32,121 nucleotides of DNA from an uncultured Prevotella sp. (GTDB taxonomy: Bacteria; Bacteroidota; Bacteroidia; Bacteroidales; Bacteroidaceae), in contig CADBVZ010000031.1 of NCBI GenBank assembly GCA_902798285.1, positions 1 to 32,121 on the forward strand, given 5' to 3'. A model generated the notes under the pieces. The model did not search any database, was not told the DNA's origin, and saw only the letters and a list, made by a program, of their open reading frames with translations. A program made the position numbers and the translations under genes. This document shows positions 8,042-16,687 of the stretch, piece after piece; positions within the stretch are counted from its first letter, which is position 1; each line of letters begins with the position of its first letter.

Positions 8042-8065
8042 AATTTTCAATTTTCAACTTTCAAT
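8042..8065. repeat. AT-rich TTTTCAA simple repeat, copy 1
   Basis: Three to four imperfect units of AATTTTCAA/ACTTTCAA lie between the small membrane protein and the porin. The same kind of repeat recurs at 15737-15766, 20805-20854 and, inside a coding region, at 23116-23144. Confidence 0.75.
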
Positions 8066-8239
8066 TTACTTAAACATTCGCAGGGATGACTCGGCAATTT
8101 TGAAGCACATGGATACCATGATGATATACAATCCCATGTAGTGTGTCTGCTCGTTTTTCTGCAAATACATAATCACACCAACCACGGCTCCAATCATAAA
8201 TATCAGATTGAGCCAGAAGCGAATCTTATCTTTGTTCAT
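8066..8239 (-). CDS. Small two-helix membrane protein, 57 residues
   Basis: No named family recognised. The frame runs from ATG at 8239 to TAA at 8066. A charged start (MNKDKIRF) is followed by hydrophobic helix 1 (WLNLIFMIGAVVGVIMYL, residues 9-26), a polar hairpin (QKNEQTHY) and helix 2 (MGLYIIMVSMCFKIA, residues 35-49), ending in a basic tail. The ATG overlaps the TGA of the upstream DUF4468 gene as ATGA, a typical translational-coupling arrangement. With the 51-residue protein at 4572 this is the second tiny coupled membrane protein in the same leftward stretch; the two sequences are not obviously related. Confidence 0.72.
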   Translation of the reverse strand: MNKDKIRFWLNLIFMIGAVVGVIMYLQKNEQTHYMGLYIIMVSMCFKIAESSLRMFK

Positions 8240-8856
8240 TTGTTATCGTTCAGCAGGGAGTTAAACTTATTGAAGATGAAATCCTTACGATCGATGGTCT
8301 TGCGACGGAATTTTCCGGAAATGGGGTAGAGCTTGGTGTGCTTCTTGTTTACGCAATACTTATCGGTGATCCATTCTTCAGCAGCATAATGCTGGGGCTT
8401 GCGATTCACGTCGTAGTCGTAAGAGATGCGTGTGAGCTTCACATCGGCCTCACCATCGCGACAGTAAACGAGGATCTGATAGTTGAACTGCGTCTGGTCG
8501 AGTGAGAGCGACACGCTCTTGAACACCAGCCACTCATGGAACACGGCACCAATCTCGTGCTTTACAGAGTCCTTGATGGCTACCAGACTGTTCTCCAACT
8601 GGTTGGGCTCCTTCACCATCTTATCCAACTGCTTCAGCAGAATCTGGTAAATCTCATCGGCACTCTTGCCAGGGGCCTTGATGGTGGTTTCGAAGCACAC
8701 TTTGCCGTCTACTACGGGTACGATTCCCTCTGCCAGATACTTGGCATCGGGGTTCTCCTTTTCTACAGGTGCCGTCTCGATACGCTCCCATGTATTGTCC
8801 TGCGCCGTTGCCAGCATGGGCATCAGCATCAGTATTGCAATCAGTAATTTTTTCAT
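8236..8856 (-). CDS. Secreted DUF4468-domain protein (TBP-like fold)
   Basis: A 206-residue exported protein with a clear signal peptide ending at ATAQ (residues 1-19). The central region, with GKVCFETTIKAPGKSADEIYQILLKQL and the later YQILVYCRDGEADVKLTRISYDY, matches the layout of DUF4468, a Bacteroidetes domain with a TBP-like fold and no assigned activity. It is probably periplasmic or on the cell surface; there is no lipobox. The start is the ATG at 8856, preceded by a minus-strand TAATTTTG box at 8886-8879. It is followed by the coupled 57-residue membrane protein and then the porin, and these three may form one transcript. Confidence 0.82.
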   Translation of the reverse strand: MKKLLIAILMLMPMLATAQDNTWERIETAPVEKENPDAKYLAEGIVPVVDGKVCFETTIKAPGKSADEIYQILLKQLDKMVKEPNQLENSLVAIKDSVKHEIGAVFHEWLVFKSVSLSLDQTQFNYQILVYCRDGEADVKLTRISYDYDVNRKPQHYAAEEWITDKYCVNKKHTKLYPISGKFRRKTIDRKDFIFNKFNSLLNDNK

Positions 8857-8878
8857 ATACCTATTTTATTTTTGGCTG

Positions 8879-8886
8879 CAAAATTA
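8879..8886 (-). promoter_or_regulatory. -7 box for the DUF4468 gene
   Basis: TAATTTTG on the minus strand lies 22 bases before the ATG at 8856. A good -33 box was not found at 19-21 bases. Confidence 0.5.
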
Positions 8887-8906
8887 CAAAGTTTTTTTTA
8901 TTTCTT

Positions 8907-9006
8907 GGCACGGATGACGCGGATTAACACGGATTTTTGTAATTTTTTCACTTTCTTGTAAAGCCGTTCTTTAATTAGAGCCGTGTTAATCCGTGTAATC
9001 CGTGCC
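8907..9006. repeat. Long inverted repeat of the CACGGATT family
   Basis: The left arm at 8907-8932 (beginning GGCACGGAT) and right arm at 8981-9006 (ending ATCCGTGCC) are reverse complements at 24 of 26 positions, with a 48-base AT-rich loop. Each arm is itself a tandem of about 9-base units. A related half-copy is at 11134-11160 and a CACGAATT version at 30950-31016. It ends six bases from the uvrB stop and could also stop its transcript. Confidence 0.85.
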
Positions 9007-9012
9007 TAAATA

Positions 9013-11049
9013 TTACTTGAGCTCCAATTCCTGCTGCAGTCGGACCATTTCATTGCGATATTGGGCTGCCTGCATGAAGTCGAGACGCTTGGCTGCCTCC
9101 TTCATCAGACGGATGGTCTCATTAAGTGCCTTCTCCAACTGCGGACGTGTCATACGCTCGATAATCGGATCGGCTGCCATCAGGCCCTTGCTCTCACCAT
9201 CGGCAGCAATGCCCTTCTCGCGTTTCAACTCCTTCACATCGGCACTGTCACTCTTCTGTAAAGCGCTGAAGGTCAGGTTCTTCACTATCTGCTTTGGTGT
9301 GATATGATGCTCCTCGTTATAGCGCAACTGCTTCTCACGGCGACGACGTGTCTCATCGATGGTGAGTTGCATGGAGGCAGTGATAGTATCAGCATACATG
9401 ATAACCTTGCCATTCACGTTTCGGGCTGCACGTCCTGCCGTCTGCGTCAGACTGCGATGACTCCTCAGAAAGCCCTCCTTATCAGCATCGATGATGGCTA
9501 CCAGTGATACCTCGGGCAGGTCGAGACCCTCACGAAGCAGGTTCACACCCACTAGCACATCGTATTGTCCCTGGCGCAGATCGCTCAGAATCTTCACACG
9601 ATCCAGTGTGGCCACATCGCTATGGATATATGCTGTGCTCACGCCATGTTCCACCAGATAGTCACACATTTCCTCTGCCATGCGTTTAGTGAGGGTGGTT
9701 ACCAGCACACGCTCGTTACGATGACTACGAGTGAGAATCTCATCGAGCAGATCGTCAATCTGGTTCTCACTCGGACGAACCTCAATCTCAGGATCCAACA
9801 AGCCTGTAGGACGAATTACCTGTTCCACCACAATACCCTCTGCCTCAGCGAGTTCGTAATCGGCAGGGGTGGCACTCACGTAGATCACTTGGTTTACCTC
9901 CTCCTGGAACTCCTCGAACTTCAAGGGGCGATTATCGAAGGCAGCAGGCAGACGGAATCCATACTCCACGAGATTGCTCTTACGACTGCGATCGCCACCA
10001 TACATGGCGTTAATCTGGGGCACTGTTACATGGCTCTCGTCGATGAACAACAGGTAGTCGTCAGGGAAGAAATCCAGCAGACAATAGGGCCTCTCACCAG
10101 CCTTACGACCATCGAAATAACGGCTGTAGTTCTCAATGCCCGAGCAATGGCCCAGTTCCTTAATCATCTCCATATCATACTCCACACGCTCCTTGATGCG
10201 GGCAGCCTTAAACTCGTCGCCCTGATCCTGGAAGAAAGCCACCTGCTGCATCAGATCATCCTGAATCTCGCGGATGGCTATATCCGTCTGTTCCTTCGAG
10301 GTCATAAACAGGTTGGCAGGGTAGAGCTTGTACTCCTCGAAACCAGCCAGACGATCGAAGGTAACACTGTCCATCTCCTCGATGGCATCAATCTCATCAT
10401 CCCAGAAAGTGACACGCAAAACCACCTCACTATAAGCCATCGCAATATCCACCGTATCACCCTTCACGCGGAAGTTGCCTCGCTGCAGGTCAATGTCGTT
10501 TCGGATGTAAAGACTCTGTACGAGTTTTCTTAACAAGGCGTTACGATCCAGCTTCTGACCAACGTGGAGTTCTATCACATTTTCCTGCAAAGCCACAGGA
10601 CTACCCATACCATAGATGCATGAAACCGATGATACAACAATCACGTCGTTTCTACCTGATAATAAGTTAGATACGGCTGAAAGTCTTAATCGGTCTATCT
10701 CGTCGTTGATGGAGAGGTCCTTCTCTATATATAGATCAGTAGCAGGCAGATAAGCCTCTGGTTGGTAGTAGTCATAATAGCTTACATAATACTCTACGGC
10801 GTTTTTCGGAAAGAAACCCTTCATCTCCTCGTAGAGCTGGGCTGCCAGCGTCTTGTTATGACTCAGAATCAGAGTAGGGCGATTGCGGTTGGCAATGACA
10901 TTTGCCATCGTAAACGTCTTTCCCGAACCTGTGACACCCAACAGCACCTGAGCCTTGTCGCCACGCTCCAGTCCCTCTGTGAGTTGTCGGATAGCCTCGG
11001 GCTGATCACCCGTTGGCTTATAGTCTGATGTAAGTATGAATTTTCCCAT
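9013..11049 (-). CDS. uvrB: Excinuclease ABC subunit B
   Basis: DNA damage-verification helicase of nucleotide excision repair; it receives damaged DNA from UvrA and recruits UvrC. At 678 residues it is full length. Walker A is GVTGSGKT at residues 38-45. The beta-hairpin region with YYVSYYDYYQPEAYLP is present, as are the helicase motif FIDESHV and the C-terminal segment with TAGRAARN. The UVR domain that contacts UvrC is at the C terminus (EKALNETIRLMKEAAKRLDF to the end). The ATG at 11049 gives the normal MGKFILTSDYKPTGDQP start. A minus-strand TACCTTTG box lies at 11076-11069. The gene is alone and is flanked on both sides by CACGGATT-type repeats. Confidence 0.98.
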   Translation of the reverse strand: MGKFILTSDYKPTGDQPEAIRQLTEGLERGDKAQVLLGVTGSGKTFTMANVIANRNRPTLILSHNKTLAAQLYEEMKGFFPKNAVEYYVSYYDYYQPEAYLPATDLYIEKDLSINDEIDRLRLSAVSNLLSGRNDVIVVSSVSCIYGMGSPVALQENVIELHVGQKLDRNALLRKLVQSLYIRNDIDLQRGNFRVKGDTVDIAMAYSEVVLRVTFWDDEIDAIEEMDSVTFDRLAGFEEYKLYPANLFMTSKEQTDIAIREIQDDLMQQVAFFQDQGDEFKAARIKERVEYDMEMIKELGHCSGIENYSRYFDGRKAGERPYCLLDFFPDDYLLFIDESHVTVPQINAMYGGDRSRKSNLVEYGFRLPAAFDNRPLKFEEFQEEVNQVIYVSATPADYELAEAEGIVVEQVIRPTGLLDPEIEVRPSENQIDDLLDEILTRSHRNERVLVTTLTKRMAEEMCDYLVEHGVSTAYIHSDVATLDRVKILSDLRQGQYDVLVGVNLLREGLDLPEVSLVAIIDADKEGFLRSHRSLTQTAGRAARNVNGKVIMYADTITASMQLTIDETRRRREKQLRYNEEHHITPKQIVKNLTFSALQKSDSADVKELKREKGIAADGESKGLMAADPIIERMTRPQLEKALNETIRLMKEAAKRLDFMQAAQYRNEMVRLQQELELK

Positions 11050-11068
11050 TTAAACGAAGTTTGAACTG

Positions 11069-11076
11069 CAAAGGTA
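11069..11076 (-). promoter_or_regulatory. -7 box for uvrB
   Basis: TACCTTTG on the minus strand, 19 bases before the uvrB ATG. Candidate TTG -33 boxes lie at 13 and 22 bases, neither ideal. No LexA-type operator is recognised. Confidence 0.6.
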
Positions 11077-11133
11077 ATGAAAAAAGTCTCAAATAGGTCA
11101 ATTTTCTCCTATTTATTATTAATTTTTTCAAAA

Positions 11134-11160
11134 AATCCGTGTAATCCGTGTATTCCGTGG
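11134..11160. repeat. CACGGATT-family half repeat
   Basis: About three tandem units of AATCCGTGT, with the last as ATTCCGTGG. It matches the right arm of the inverted repeat at 8981-9006. No left arm is seen here. It ends 11 bases before the bamD -7 box. Confidence 0.75.
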
Positions 11161-11171
11161 CAAAAATTATG

Positions 11172-11179
11172 TAACTTTG
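11172..11179 (+). promoter_or_regulatory. -7 box for bamD, implying a very short leader
   Basis: TAACTTTG ends 9 bases before the ATG at 11189. Transcription normally begins 4-7 bases past this box, so the leader would be only a few bases. No TTTG -33 box is at the usual distance. Confidence 0.65.
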
Positions 11180-11188
11180 CACCCCGAA

Positions 11189-12016
11189 ATGAAGAAAGGT
11201 ATCATTATACTCTCATGTGTGGCCCTGCTGATGGCCAGTTGCGCTTCGGAATTCAATAGCGTTTATAAGTACGGCGATGCTGAAGCCAGGTACGAATATG
11301 CTAAGGAAGCCTTTGCGCGTGGCAAGTTCCAGCAGGCAGTAACACTGTTGGAAGAACTCGTCACCATCAAGAAGGGTAGTGATGAGGCTCAGGAGGCTCT
11401 CTATATGCTTGGTATGGCCCAGTACTGCAACCTCGATTATGAGGCTGCCTCTGAGACTTTCAAGAAGTATGGCTCCAGCTATCCCCGTGGTATCTATGCC
11501 GAGCCTGCTGCCTTCTATGTAGGTCAGTCGCTCTTCCAGAGTTCACCAGAGCCCCGATTGGATCAGAGTCCTACGAATGGCGCCATCAATGCCTATCAGC
11601 AGTTCATCGACCTCTATCCTGACTCCAAGCTGCGTCCTGCGGCTCAGGAGCGTCTCTATGAGTTGCATGGCAAACTCATTCAGAAGGAGTTGCTCTCTGC
11701 CGAGCTCTATTACAACCTCGGAGGTTATTTTGGTAACATCAACTCAAACGAGGAGAGTAATTATACCTCATGCATCGTGACGGCTCAGAACGCCCTGAAG
11801 AACTATCCTTACTGCGATCAGCGCGAGGAGTTCATGCTGCTCATCATGAAGAGCAAGTTCCAGTTGGCTGAGAACAGTTCGGAGGAGAAGCGCTTAGAGC
11901 GTTATCGTGATGCCGAGGATGAGTGCTACGGCTTTATCAATGAGTTCCCCGAGTCGAAGAACGCAGAGATAGCCGAGAAGTACATCGCCAAATGCAAGAA
12001 AGTCATTAAAGACTAA
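11189..12016 (+). CDS. bamD: Outer membrane assembly lipoprotein BamD
   Basis: Essential lipoprotein of the BAM complex, which folds beta-barrel proteins into the outer membrane. The 275-residue protein has a lipoprotein signal peptide with lipobox MASC and acylated Cys18. TPR-type helical repeats follow, for example YEYAKEAFARGKFQQAVTLLEELV and EALYMLGMAQYCNLDYEAASETF, and the segment INAYQQFIDLYPDSKLRPAA is typical of BamD. The start is the ATG at 11189; the in-frame TTG at 11177 is inside the promoter. It leads an operon with rpoZ (40 bases downstream) and the DUF4293 gene, an arrangement common in Bacteroidetes. Confidence 0.95.
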   Translation: MKKGIIILSCVALLMASCASEFNSVYKYGDAEARYEYAKEAFARGKFQQAVTLLEELVTIKKGSDEAQEALYMLGMAQYCNLDYEAASETFKKYGSSYPRGIYAEPAAFYVGQSLFQSSPEPRLDQSPTNGAINAYQQFIDLYPDSKLRPAAQERLYELHGKLIQKELLSAELYYNLGGYFGNINSNEESNYTSCIVTAQNALKNYPYCDQREEFMLLIMKSKFQLAENSSEEKRLERYRDAEDECYGFINEFPESKNAEIAEKYIAKCKKVIKD

Positions 12017-12056
12017 GATAGTTAAATTGTAAATAGTCAAATAGTCAAATAAAACA

Positions 12057-12389
12057 ATGGATTACAAGAAGTCAAAAGCACCCGTAAACACCGTTACACG
12101 CAACATCATGGATCTTTGCGCCGATACTGGCAATATCTATGAGAGTGTTGCTATTATTTCAAAGCGTGCCAACCAGATCAGTATGCAGATCAAGGAAGAC
12201 CTGTCGAAGAAACTGGCAGAGTTTGCTTCCTATAGCGATTCACTGGAGGAGGTATTCGAGAACCGTGAGCAGATTGAGATCTCACGCTACTACGAGAAGC
12301 TGCCGAAGCCCACACTGCTCGCTACTCAGGAGTTTATAGAGGACAAGGTATACTGGCGTGATCCCTCTCGTGAGAATCAGGAGAACTAA
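12057..12389 (+). CDS. rpoZ: RNA polymerase omega subunit, Bacteroidetes type
   Basis: Small RNA polymerase subunit that helps fold and assemble beta-prime. The 110-residue protein contains the segment TRNIMDLCADTGNIYESVAI followed by SKRANQIS, the conserved omega core in this phylum. The C-terminal part is variable. It sits 40 bases after bamD and 6 bases before the DUF4293 gene, so it is clearly in the middle of the operon. The short gap before it contains AATAGTCA repeated twice (12032-12047), one of several simple repeats placed directly before genes in this window. Confidence 0.93.
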   Translation: MDYKKSKAPVNTVTRNIMDLCADTGNIYESVAIISKRANQISMQIKEDLSKKLAEFASYSDSLEEVFENREQIEISRYYEKLPKPTLLATQEFIEDKVYWRDPSRENQEN

Positions 12390-12395
12390 GACGTT

Positions 12396-12857
12396 ATGAT
12401 TCAGCGTAAGCAAACACTTTATCTCTTGGCGGCCATTATTATGACCGTCATTTGTCTTTGTATGCAGATAGGTTCCTTCAAGGCCGCTGGTCTGGAGGTA
12501 GCACGTGTGTATAACCTCTGGTATACTGATCCACTGGGTAAGCACCATTTCGACACATGGCCACTCATGGCCATTCTGCTGCCTACAGCTGTGCTGGGCA
12601 CCTACGCCATCTTCCTCTATCACAATCGTAAGGTCCAGGCGCTGTTCTGCCTCTTCAATGCCTTACTCATCGTGGGATGGTATGCATGCTACTTTGTGGT
12701 TGGTCAGACTGTTGGCGACAAGACTTGGGGTACGGTTTCCTTCCGTCCCACATGGCCTGCAGTGCTCCCCATCATCGCATTCATCCTCTACGTGATGGCT
12801 CGTCGCGCTATCAATGCCGATGAACGTCTCGTCCGTTCCATGGATAGAATCAGATAA
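12396..12857 (+). CDS. DUF4293 integral membrane protein
   Basis: A 153-residue membrane protein of unknown function, restricted to Bacteroidetes as far as is known. It starts MIQRKQTLYLLAAI, the typical opening of DUF4293, and has four hydrophobic segments: about residues 8-25, 50-69 (PLMAILLPTAVLGTYAIFLY), 76-98 and 120-135 (VLPIIAFILYVMARRAI). The tail DERLVRSMDRIR is the conserved family C terminus. It follows rpoZ by 6 bases and ends the bamD operon; a strong terminator begins 3 bases after the stop. Confidence 0.88.
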   Translation: MIQRKQTLYLLAAIIMTVICLCMQIGSFKAAGLEVARVYNLWYTDPLGKHHFDTWPLMAILLPTAVLGTYAIFLYHNRKVQALFCLFNALLIVGWYACYFVVGQTVGDKTWGTVSFRPTWPAVLPIIAFILYVMARRAINADERLVRSMDRIR

Positions 12858-12860
12858 TAA

Positions 12861-12892
12861 AAAAAACGCTCCCAATCGGGAGCATTTTTTTT
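12861..12892. terminator. Bidirectional terminator between the bamD operon and valS
   Basis: GCTCCC at 12868-12873 and GGGAGC at 12878-12883 form a 6-base-pair stem with loop AATC, flanked by runs of A and T. The core TCCCAATCGGGA is the same as in the terminator at 2924-2954. Confidence 0.92.
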
Positions 12893-12959
12893 GTGGTTAG
12901 TGGTTAGAAGTTCTTGGCTTGTCCAAGAACCCCTCACCTCTCACTTCTCACCTCTTATT

Positions 12960-15686
12960 TTATTTATTCTTCAGTGCTGCGATGCTCTCTTTGAGGGCAG
13001 CGATCTTCTCCTCAGAGTCACTCTGCTTCTTGCGCTCGAGGGCTACTACAGCCTCAGGGGCATTGGCTACGAAGCGCTCGTTAGAGAGCTTCTTCTTCAC
13101 ACCAGCGAGGAAACCTTCCAGGTGCTGCAACTGAGCCTCCATCTTGGCAATCTCAGCCTCTACGTCGATCATGTCGCCTACAGGTACAGCAAACTCGTAA
13201 GTGCCTACCATGAACGATGAAGCAGTGGTGTCTTTCTCGGCTACGATGTCGATACCGCTCAGATTAGCCATCTTCTTGATGCATGAAGCATAGTTCATGA
13301 TGTCCAGATCCTCCTCGGTAAATGACTTGCCTACCACCTGCAGCTCGAGTTGCTCCTTCGGAGCAATGTTCTTCTGACTGCGAACCATACGTACGCCAGA
13401 TACAATCTGCTTCACATCCTCCATCTGGGCAGCGAGCTTGTTGTCGGCCTCAGTAGGAGCAGCGAGTTTCAGTCTGTCGCGCATGATGCTCTCGCCTTCC
13501 TTGCGATCGTAGAGGTGCTGCCACAGCTCCTCAGTGATGAACGGCATGAACGGATGGAGCATCTTCAGCAGAATCTCGAAGAACTCGAGGGTCTTATCGT
13601 AAGTGGCCTTGTCGATGGGCTGAGCCTCACCATTAACATAGGCAGGCTTCACCATCTCGAGGTACCAGCTTGAGAACTCATCCCAGAACAGCTTATATAC
13701 AGCCATCAGAGCCTCAGAGATACGATACTTCTTGAACAGATCGTCAACCTCGGCATTGGTCTGCTTCAGCTTGGCCTCGAACCACTCAGTGGCTACCTTA
13801 CCAGCCTCAGTCTGCTCCACATCGCCAACCTTCCAACCCTTAACCAGACGGAAGGCGTTCCAGATCTTATTGTTGAAGTTACGTCCCTGTTCGCAGAGAG
13901 CCTCGTCGAAGAGGATATCGTTACCAGCAGGTGCTGAGAGCATCATACCCATACGCACACCGTCGGCACCAAACTTCTCGATGAGTTCGATAGGATCAGG
14001 AGAGTTACCCAGCGACTTCGACATCTTACGTCCCAGCTTATCGCGAACGATACCAGTGAAGTAAACGTTGCGGAAAGGCATGTCGCCATTGTACTCATAA
14101 CCAGCCATGATCATACGAGCTACCCAGAAGAAGATGATATCCGGACCTGTTACAAGGTCTGAGGTGGGGTAGTAGTACTTAATCTCCTCGTTGCCGGGGT
14201 TTCTGATACCATCGAACAGCGAGATAGGCCACAGCCATGATGAGAACCATGTGTCGAGGGCATCCTCGTCCTGCTTCAGATCGCTCAGCTGCAGGTTGGC
14301 ATTGCCACTCTCCTTGCGAGCCAGCTCCAGTGCCTGCTCTGCAGTCTCGGCTACTACGAACTTCTCGTCCTCGTAGTAATAGGCAGGAATACGATGACCC
14401 CACCACAGCTGACGAGAGATACACCAGTCCTGGATATTCTCCAGCCAGTTCTTATAAGTGTTCTTATACTTGGCAGGATAGAACTTCAACTCATCATTCA
14501 ATACTGGGGGCAGAGCGATATCAGCGAAGTGCTTCATCGAGAGGAACCACTGCATAGAGAGGCGTGGCTCGATGGCTGTATCAGGATTACGCTCTGAATA
14601 GCCCACCTTATTAATATAGTCCTCAATCTTCTCCATCAGTCCTGCCTCCTGCAGATCCTTCGAGATCTGCTTACGACAGTCCATACGATCCATACCTACG
14701 TAGATAGGACTCTGCTCTGAGATGGTGCCATCGGCATTGAAGATGTCGATAGTTTCCAGATTATGGGTCTTACCCAGCATATAGTCGTTGGTATCGTGGG
14801 CAGGTGTTACCTTCAAACAACCTGTACCAAACTCGATATCCACATAACGGTCCTCGATCACAGGAATCACGCGATTCACCAGAGGTACAATCACCTTGCG
14901 GCCCTTCAGCCACTGGTTCTTCGGATCCTTGGGGTTGATACACATAGCCGTATCACCCATGATGGTCTCAGGACGTGTGGTAGCCACCACAGCGTAGTAG
15001 CCCTTCTCATCCTTGTGGATGATGTTACCCTCAGCCTTCAGAGCCTCCTCATTGTCGAGAGTCTTCAGATCGGCTACATAGTACTTCAGGTGGAACAGAT
15101 GGCTCTGCTCCTCTTTATAGATCACCTCCTCGGTAGAGAGGGCTGTAAGTGCCTTCGGATCCCAGTTTACCATGCGGAGTCCGCGATAAATCAGTCCCTT
15201 GTTGTAAAGGTCTACGAACACCTTGATCACACTCTCCGAGCGAACCTCGTCCATGGTGAAGGCAGTACGATCCCAGTCGCAGCTGGCACCCAGACGGCGC
15301 AACTGCTTCAGGATGATGCCACCATGCTCATCGGTCCACTCCCAAGCGTGCTTCAGGAACTGCTCGCGTGTCAGATCGTGCTTCTTGATACCCTGCTCAG
15401 CGAGTTTCTTCACCACCTTAGCCTCAGTAGCGATAGAGGCATGGTCGGTTCCAGGTACCCAGAGTGCATTCTTACCCTCCATACGGGCACGACGAATCAG
15501 GATATCCTGAATGGTGTTGTTGAGCATGTGTCCCATGTGGAGCACACCAGTCACATTGGGGGGCGGAATCACAATCGTATAGGGTTCACGTCCATCGGGT
15601 TTACTGGCAAAAAGTTTGTTGTCAAGCCAGTACTGATACCATTTCGATTCGACCTCTTTTGGGTCGTATTTGCTTGCTAATTCCAT
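12960..15686 (-). CDS. valS: Valyl-tRNA synthetase
   Basis: Charges tRNA-Val with valine and edits mischarged threonine. The 908-residue protein has the class I signatures HMGH at residues 50-53 and KMSKS at 554-558. The editing domain lies between them and contains [12 protein letters not shown]. The C-terminal coiled coil ([18 protein letters not shown] onward) is the tRNA-binding arm typical of ValRS and ends at LKNK. The start is the ATG at 15686, giving [17 protein letters not shown]; the frame extends further up to 15740, but that crosses the -7 box. It converges on the bamD operon and diverges from mazG. The 64 bases between its stop and the terminator hold a TCTCACCTCT-like low-complexity stretch. 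Confidence 0.98.
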   Translation of the reverse strand: MELASKYDPKEVESKWYQYWLDNKLFASKPDGREPYTIVIPPPNVTGVLHMGHMLNNTIQDILIRRARMEGKNALWVPGTDHASIATEAKVVKKLAEQGIKKHDLTREQFLKHAWEWTDEHGGIILKQLRRLGASCDWDRTAFTMDEVRSESVIKVFVDLYNKGLIYRGLRMVNWDPKALTALSTEEVIYKEEQSHLFHLKYYVADLKTLDNEEALKAEGNIIHKDEKGYYAVVATTRPETIMGDTAMCINPKDPKNQWLKGRKVIVPLVNRVIPVIEDRYVDIEFGTGCLKVTPAHDTNDYMLGKTHNLETIDIFNADGTISEQSPIYVGMDRMDCRKQISKDLQEAGLMEKIEDYINKVGYSERNPDTAIEPRLSMQWFLSMKHFADIALPPVLNDELKFYPAKYKNTYKNWLENIQDWCISRQLWWGHRIPAYYYEDEKFVVAETAEQALELARKESGNANLQLSDLKQDEDALDTWFSSWLWPISLFDGIRNPGNEEIKYYYPTSDLVTGPDIIFFWVARMIMAGYEYNGDMPFRNVYFTGIVRDKLGRKMSKSLGNSPDPIELIEKFGADGVRMGMMLSAPAGNDILFDEALCEQGRNFNNKIWNAFRLVKGWKVGDVEQTEAGKVATEWFEAKLKQTNAEVDDLFKKYRISEALMAVYKLFWDEFSSWYLEMVKPAYVNGEAQPIDKATYDKTLEFFEILLKMLHPFMPFITEELWQHLYDRKEGESIMRDRLKLAAPTEADNKLAAQMEDVKQIVSGVRMVRSQKNIAPKEQLELQVVGKSFTEEDLDIMNYASCIKKMANLSGIDIVAEKDTTASSFMVGTYEFAVPVGDMIDVEAEIAKMEAQLQHLEGFLAGVKKKLSNERFVANAPEAVVALERKKQSDSEEKIAALKESIAALKNK

Positions 15687-15718
15687 ATATATATGATGTT
15701 TATTTTCGAAAATCGGTG

Positions 15719-15777
15719 CAAAATTACATAAAAATATCAATTTTCAATTCTCAATTCTCAATTTTTTAGTATCTTTG
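15719..15777. promoter_or_regulatory. Divergent -7 boxes for valS and mazG
   Basis: TAATTTTG on the minus strand at 15726-15719 points to valS. TATCTTTG on the plus strand at 15770-15777 points to mazG. Between them lies a TTTTCAATTC repeat that supplies several TTG triplets on the minus strand in the region where a -33 box for valS would fall. Confidence 0.65.
15737..15766. repeat. AT-rich TTTTCAA simple repeat, copy 2
   Basis: Units of TCAATTTTCAATTC with a period of about 9 bases fill the space between the two divergent -7 boxes. Confidence 0.8.
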
Positions 15778-15796
15778 CCCCAATAAATTACGTTTT

Positions 15797-16654
15797 ATGC
15801 ATACAAAAGAGGAAAAAATGCAGGCTTTCGGTCGTTTTCTCGACGTATTGGATGCGTTGAGAGCAAATTGTCCTTGGGACAAAAAACAGACGAACGAGAG
15901 CCTTCGTCCCAACACGATAGAAGAAACCTACGAACTCTGCGATGCACTCATCAAGAACGATGTGCATGACATCTGCAAGGAACTGGGCGACGTGCTGTTG
16001 CACATCTGTTTCTATGCCAAGATAGCAGAGGAGAAATCTCAGTTTGATATGGCTGACGTGTGCGATGCACTCACTCGCAAGATGATCACCCGTCATCCCC
16101 ATGTGTATCATCCCTCGCAGATCGATGCTGTGGATCCCAAACCCCTGCCTTATGTTCCCGATAACCTTTCCCCCGCCGCTGACGGCGAGAAAGTCACTAC
16201 CGTTTCACAGGTGCTGGAGAACTGGGAACAGATCAAACTCAAGGAGAAGGATGGTAATGAGAGTGTGCTCTCAGGTGTGCCCGAGGCATTGCCTTCGCTC
16301 ATCAAGGCCTATCGCATTCAGGACAAGGCCCGTAATGTGGGCTTCGACTGGGAGGATCGTCAGGATGTATGGAAGAAGGTGCGTGAGGAACTCGCTGAAC
16401 TCGAGGCCGAACTCGAGAAGGAGGATAAGGAGCGCTCTACCGAGGAGTTGGGCGATTTCATCTTCAGCGTCATCAATGCAGCCCGTCTGTACAAACTGAA
16501 TCCCGATAATGCCCTCGAGAAGACCAATCGCAAGTTTATCGATCGCTTCAATTATATCGAGGCGCATAGCATTAAAATAGGCAAACCCCTCAAGGATATG
16601 ACCCTCGAGGAAATGGATGCCCTCTGGAACGAAGCGAAGGTGGCGCTACGCTAA
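15797..16654 (+). CDS. mazG: Nucleoside triphosphate pyrophosphohydrolase MazG
   Basis: Hydrolyses nucleoside triphosphates to monophosphate and pyrophosphate, clearing abnormal or excess nucleotides. The 285-residue protein has two MazG domains. The first has the metal-binding pattern EETYELCDAL then KELGDVLLH (about residues 36-65). The second has REELAELEAEL then EELGDFIFS (about 196-225). CPWDKKQT near residue 25 is the family's N-terminal signature. The ATG at 15797 lies about 20 bases past the -7 box. The next gene is 33 bases downstream on the same strand, and the lipoprotein and rnz that follow may share its transcript. Confidence 0.96.
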   Translation: MHTKEEKMQAFGRFLDVLDALRANCPWDKKQTNESLRPNTIEETYELCDALIKNDVHDICKELGDVLLHICFYAKIAEEKSQFDMADVCDALTRKMITRHPHVYHPSQIDAVDPKPLPYVPDNLSPAADGEKVTTVSQVLENWEQIKLKEKDGNESVLSGVPEALPSLIKAYRIQDKARNVGFDWEDRQDVWKKVREELAELEAELEKEDKERSTEELGDFIFSVINAARLYKLNPDNALEKTNRKFIDRFNYIEAHSIKIGKPLKDMTLEEMDALWNEAKVALR

Positions 16655-16687
16655 TGAATAGTGAATAATGATTAAAGATTTATCGAT

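Noticed and set aside
9565-10533. A 322-codon plus-strand open frame inside uvrB
   Set aside because: Antisense shadow of a conserved gene; composition follows the complement of uvrB codons.
14763-15680. A 305-codon plus-strand open frame inside valS
   Set aside because: Antisense shadow of valS.
15737-15766. TTTTCAA repeats as a source of -33 boxes
   Set aside because: They give TTG on the minus strand near valS only; at the other copies no TTG falls at the right distance on the promoter strand.
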